DNA of 9,658 bases from UBA7359 sp964392105. Lineage in GTDB: Bacteria; Pseudomonadota; Gammaproteobacteria; Eutrophobiales; Eutrophobiaceae. The translations under genes and the position numbers were made by a program. Of this stretch, positions 7,481-9,658 are shown piece after piece. The first letter of the stretch is position 1; the number at the start of each line of letters is the position of its first letter. The stretch lies in the NCBI GenBank assembly GCA_964392105.1, contig CAYMPA010000115.1, positions 1 through 9,658 on the forward strand. Direction: 5' to 3'. The notes beneath the pieces are model-generated. The model saw only the letters and a list, made by a program, of their open reading frames with translations, searched no databases and was not told where the DNA came from.

Positions 7481-7533
7481 AGTGCGCCGCTCCTGCGCGT
7501 CCATGCGCCCGCAGCATACAATACATCCTGTAT
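7481..7533. repeat. GC-rich element with inverted repeats between flhB and flhA
   Basis: In this otherwise AT-rich window, 27 of 35 bases at 7481-7515 are G or C. On the minus strand GCGCA occurs three times at 11-12 bp spacing. On the plus strand, CTGCG (7493-7497) pairs with CGCAG (7510-7514), and GCGC (7495-7498) can instead pair with GCGC (7505-7508). ATACA (7521-7525) pairs with TGTAT (7529-7533), and just outside the span CACT (7472-7475) pairs with AGTG (7481-7484). It contains no gene that I can support. By shape it could be a small interspersed repeat of the REP type, but only one copy is in the window. Confidence 0.5.
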
Positions 7534-7541
7534 ATAATTTT

Positions 7542-8681
7542 TTAATCATGTTGAAACTCTTCTGGGATAGGTAGATCTATCGGCGGTTTCGGCTTCATAC
7601 CACGAGCAATATTTACGCTTTCACGTAACTGGAAGATATAGGCCAGAACTTGTGCAACCGCGAGGTATAAACCAGCAGGTATATCCTGGTTAACCTTGGT
7701 ACTAAAATATAATGCACGAGCCAACATAGGTGATGGGAAGATCATGACATTATGTTCGGCACCCAGATTCCTGATCCGCTCGGCAACAAGATCAGCACCT
7801 TTTGCTACCAGTTTAGGTGCACTCATCTCATCAGGTTTATAACTCAAGGCAATAGCATAATGAGTCGGGTTGGTTATAATGACATCTGCATCTGGCACCG
7901 CTTCCATCATCCTGCGCGTTGCTAATTCATGTTGTAATGCCCTGATTTGAGATTTTACTTCCGGTTTCCCTTCAGTATCTTTCATCTCATCCTTGAGTTG
8001 CTGTTTGGTCATCTTCAATTGTTTACTGTGATTCCATAATTGAAATGGAACATCAATAGAAGCAATCAATACTGTTGCCAGACAAACAACAAAAAAACTA
8101 CCAATAATGAGACTTGTCGCATCAACCAGGCCTGCACCCAATCCATTACGGCCAACGCTCAATAAATCATAGACATGATGCCAAAGCATAAAAATAGCGA
8201 GCCCGACAATTAACACAAACTTTGCCAGTGCCTTTAACAATTCCATTAAGCTATTGACACTAAACAAACGTTTTATGCCTGTGACTGGATTCAACTTATC
8301 CCATTTAAATGACAATGCCTTGGGACTAAAAAGCCAGCCACCTACCATCATTGGTGCAAAAAAAGCAGCGGCAAGCAACATTATGAGAAAGGGTGAAAAA
8401 TCAATCAGTACATTTCTACCTGAATCAACGACAGCATTAAATACAAATAAATCATCAAATATATTCTGCCGTTTAATAATAAAATTATTATGCATTAACT
8501 GCTGTAAACTCATTGATAACTGCTGGCCCATAAATAAAAAGGTCAATGCGCTTGTCATCAGGATTGACATCGTACTTAATTCCTTAGAACGGGATATCTG
8601 GCCTTTCTCACGCGCTTCATCGATCCGTTTAGGCGTAGCCTGTTCAGTACGTTCCTGACTGGTATCTTGTTCGTCGGCCAT
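7542..8681 (-). CDS. flhB: Flagellar export substrate-specificity switch FlhB
   Basis: FlhB is an inner-membrane export-gate protein that self-cleaves to change export from rod-hook to filament substrates. The N-terminus has the typical cytosolic start with QERTEQATPKRIDEAREKGQ (residues 9-28), followed by about four membrane segments (roughly 36-55, 92-117, 152-170 and 190-211). The cytoplasmic domain carries the autocleavage motif NPTH (271-274, cut expected between Asn271 and Pro272; Salmonella Asn269-Pro270) within DADVIITNPTHYAIALSY. The tail is ARALYF (321-326) and a Pro-rich end. Length 379 is normal. The ATG at 8681 lies 5 bp after the fliR stop with no clear Shine-Dalgarno, so translation is probably coupled to fliR. 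Confidence 0.98.
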   Translation of the reverse strand: MADEQDTSQERTEQATPKRIDEAREKGQISRSKELSTMSILMTSALTFLFMGQQLSMSLQQLMHNNFIIKRQNIFDDLFVFNAVVDSGRNVLIDFSPFLIMLLAAAFFAPMMVGGWLFSPKALSFKWDKLNPVTGIKRLFSVNSLMELLKALAKFVLIVGLAIFMLWHHVYDLLSVGRNGLGAGLVDATSLIIGSFFVVCLATVLIASIDVPFQLWNHSKQLKMTKQQLKDEMKDTEGKPEVKSQIRALQHELATRRMMEAVPDADVIITNPTHYAIALSYKPDEMSAPKLVAKGADLVAERIRNLGAEHNVMIFPSPMLARALYFSTKVNQDIPAGLYLAVAQVLAYIFQLRESVNIARGMKPKPPIDLPIPEEFQHD

Positions 8682-8686
8682 TAGGT

Positions 8687-9463
8687 TTAACTGCTTACCA
8701 GCTTATGCATCATTAAAATGCCATCGTTGAACATCTGCAACATATGTGGAACGAAGCTATTCAAACTAAAAAATATAATAATCACACCCAGGATTATCAT
8801 AATGGGGAAACCGACAGCAAATATATTAAGTGATGGTGCAGATCGTGTCATAACCCCGAAAGATAAATTCACAATCAATAAAGAGATCAATGCAGGTAAT
8901 GCAATCACGACCGCCGTTCTGATAATGTTTCCAGTCCACATCAAGATTTCCCAGGCACCATTACTGGAAATACCTGTTGTAGCAATTGGCATGCTATAAA
9001 AGCTTTCTGCCAATACACGAATCATCATCAAGTGACCATCAATGGCAAGGAATAATAATGTCGCTAATAAAAGATAAAACTGGCCGATAATAGGCACCTG
9101 GTTACCGTTCGTTGGATCAACCATTGAAGCCATCATCAATCCCATTAATTGTCCAATTGCCTGACCGGTCACTTCAAGAGCAATAAATACCACTCTTACA
9201 CATAATCCCATTGAGATACCAAGAATGACTTGTTGTATAGAGATAAATAAACCTTCAGCTGAAACAGGGTCAACATTTGGCACTTCAGGAATAACGGGGA
9301 AAATAACTACCGTAATTGCCATGGCTATAATGATGCGAACACGTACAGGAATTGATCGTGTACCAATTACCGGTGCGGTCATAAGTAGTCCAGCAATACG
9401 GAAAAATGGCCACAGCCACATTTGTACCAGCTGAACTATTTCATTTGTTGTAATTGTGAGCAT
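8687..9463 (-). CDS. fliR: Flagellar export channel protein FliR
   Basis: FliR forms, with FliP and FliQ, the helical export channel at the centre of the basal body. The 258-residue protein is almost wholly hydrophobic, with about six membrane-type segments (near 12-30, 44-58, 73-98, 128-150, 180-205 and 213-236). It contains typical FliR stretches: FFRIAGLLMTAPVIGTRSIP (20-39), GQAIGQLMGLMMASMVDP (100-117), and LLATLLFLAIDGHLMMIR (132-149). Length matches the family (about 260). The ATG at 9463 lies 16 bp after the fliQ stop; an AGGT is present but over 20 nt upstream, so start strength is unclear and coupling to fliQ is possible. The order fliQ-fliR-flhB-flhA is standard. Confidence 0.97.
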   Translation of the reverse strand: MLTITTNEIVQLVQMWLWPFFRIAGLLMTAPVIGTRSIPVRVRIIIAMAITVVIFPVIPEVPNVDPVSAEGLFISIQQVILGISMGLCVRVVFIALEVTGQAIGQLMGLMMASMVDPTNGNQVPIIGQFYLLLATLLFLAIDGHLMMIRVLAESFYSMPIATTGISSNGAWEILMWTGNIIRTAVVIALPALISLLIVNLSFGVMTRSAPSLNIFAVGFPIMIILGVIIIFFSLNSFVPHMLQMFNDGILMMHKLVSS

Positions 9464-9479
9464 TTTTTTATTGTTATTA

Positions 9480-9658
9480 TCAACCTACCATCCCCGGAAT
9501 ATTTTCAAATAATCTCAATGTATATTCCGTTATTAAACTCAACATCCATGGACCAGCCAGAGCCATTACGAATAAAGTAACTAATAATTTAGGTATGAAG
9601 CTTAAGGTCATTTCATTAATCTGTGTCGCTGCCTGAAACATACTGATCAAAACACCAA
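9480..9658 (-). CDS. fliQ: Flagellar export channel protein FliQ, C-terminal 58 residues (cut by window edge)
   Basis: The frame is open from the right edge of the window to the TGA at 9480-9482. The visible 58 residues include GVLISMFQAATQINEMTLSF, a hallmark of FliQ, then IPKLLVTLFVMALAGPWML, the second membrane segment, and a short tail ending NIPGMVG. FliQ is about 89 residues, so roughly the first 31 are outside. FliQ contributes several copies to the FliPQR export channel. It is directly upstream of fliR, and fliP would be expected beyond the window. Confidence 0.96.
   Translation of the reverse strand, partial: GVLISMFQAATQINEMTLSFIPKLLVTLFVMALAGPWMLSLITEYTLRLFENIPGMVG

Noticed and set aside
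7534..7580. Promoter for flhA near the end of flhB
   Set aside because: AT-rich -10-like bases are present, but no convincing -35, sigma-54 or sigma-28 match was found.
8254..8658. 134-residue plus-strand frame opposite flhB
   Set aside because: It is a shadow of the flhB coding strand, with no recognisable domain; FlhB is unmistakable.
1..9658. A novel or accessory system (defence, mobile element, CRISPR, biosynthesis)
   Set aside because: Every sizeable reading frame that is not a shadow belongs to a known flagellar or chemotaxis family in a standard order. There are no transposase, integrase, tRNA or spaced-repeat arrays.

Overview
The window is one uninterrupted block of flagellar and chemotaxis genes. 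All are on the minus strand, so transcription runs from the right end to the left. In that order the genes are fliQ (3' part only), fliR, flhB, flhA, flhF, flhG/fleN, fliA, cheY, cheZ and cheA (5' part only). This order, with FlhF and FlhG next to sigma-28 and CheY-CheZ-CheA behind them, is typical of polarly flagellated Gammaproteobacteria such as Pseudomonas, Vibrio, Shewanella and relatives. CheZ and the E. coli-like CheY point the same way. By eye the DNA is moderately AT-rich. I cannot name the genus.

Right third (about 5364-9658): membrane parts of the flagellar type III export gate. FliQ and FliR form the export channel, FlhB is the substrate-specificity switch, and FlhA is the proton-driven export component with a large cytoplasmic domain. 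Middle (about 3218-5310): FlhF (SRP-type GTPase) and FlhG (MinD-type ATPase) set the place and number of flagella. Left (about 1-3221): FliA (sigma-28) directs late flagellar and chemotaxis genes, followed by CheY (motor response regulator), CheZ (CheY-P phosphatase) and CheA (receptor-coupled kinase). The genes thus cover export, placement, late-gene transcription and signalling in probable assembly order.

Packing is tight. The flhG and fliA genes overlap by 4 bp, flhB follows fliR after 5 bp, and every intergenic gap is under 90 bp, so there is no gene-free stretch over 300 bp. Two reading-frame starts are better placed downstream of the longest ORF: cheY at a GTG (2409) and cheZ at the second ATG (2007).

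I found no defence system, mobile element, CRISPR array, RNA gene or unfamiliar gene. The points worth a second look are modest. The CheA linker holds three tandem copies of an acidic Leu-Leu motif that resembles the CheY-binding tail of CheZ, where a P2 domain would be expected. A short, very GC-rich, inverted-repeat-bearing element sits between flhB and flhA. There are also small repeats at the flhA stop codon and the cheZ-cheA junction.
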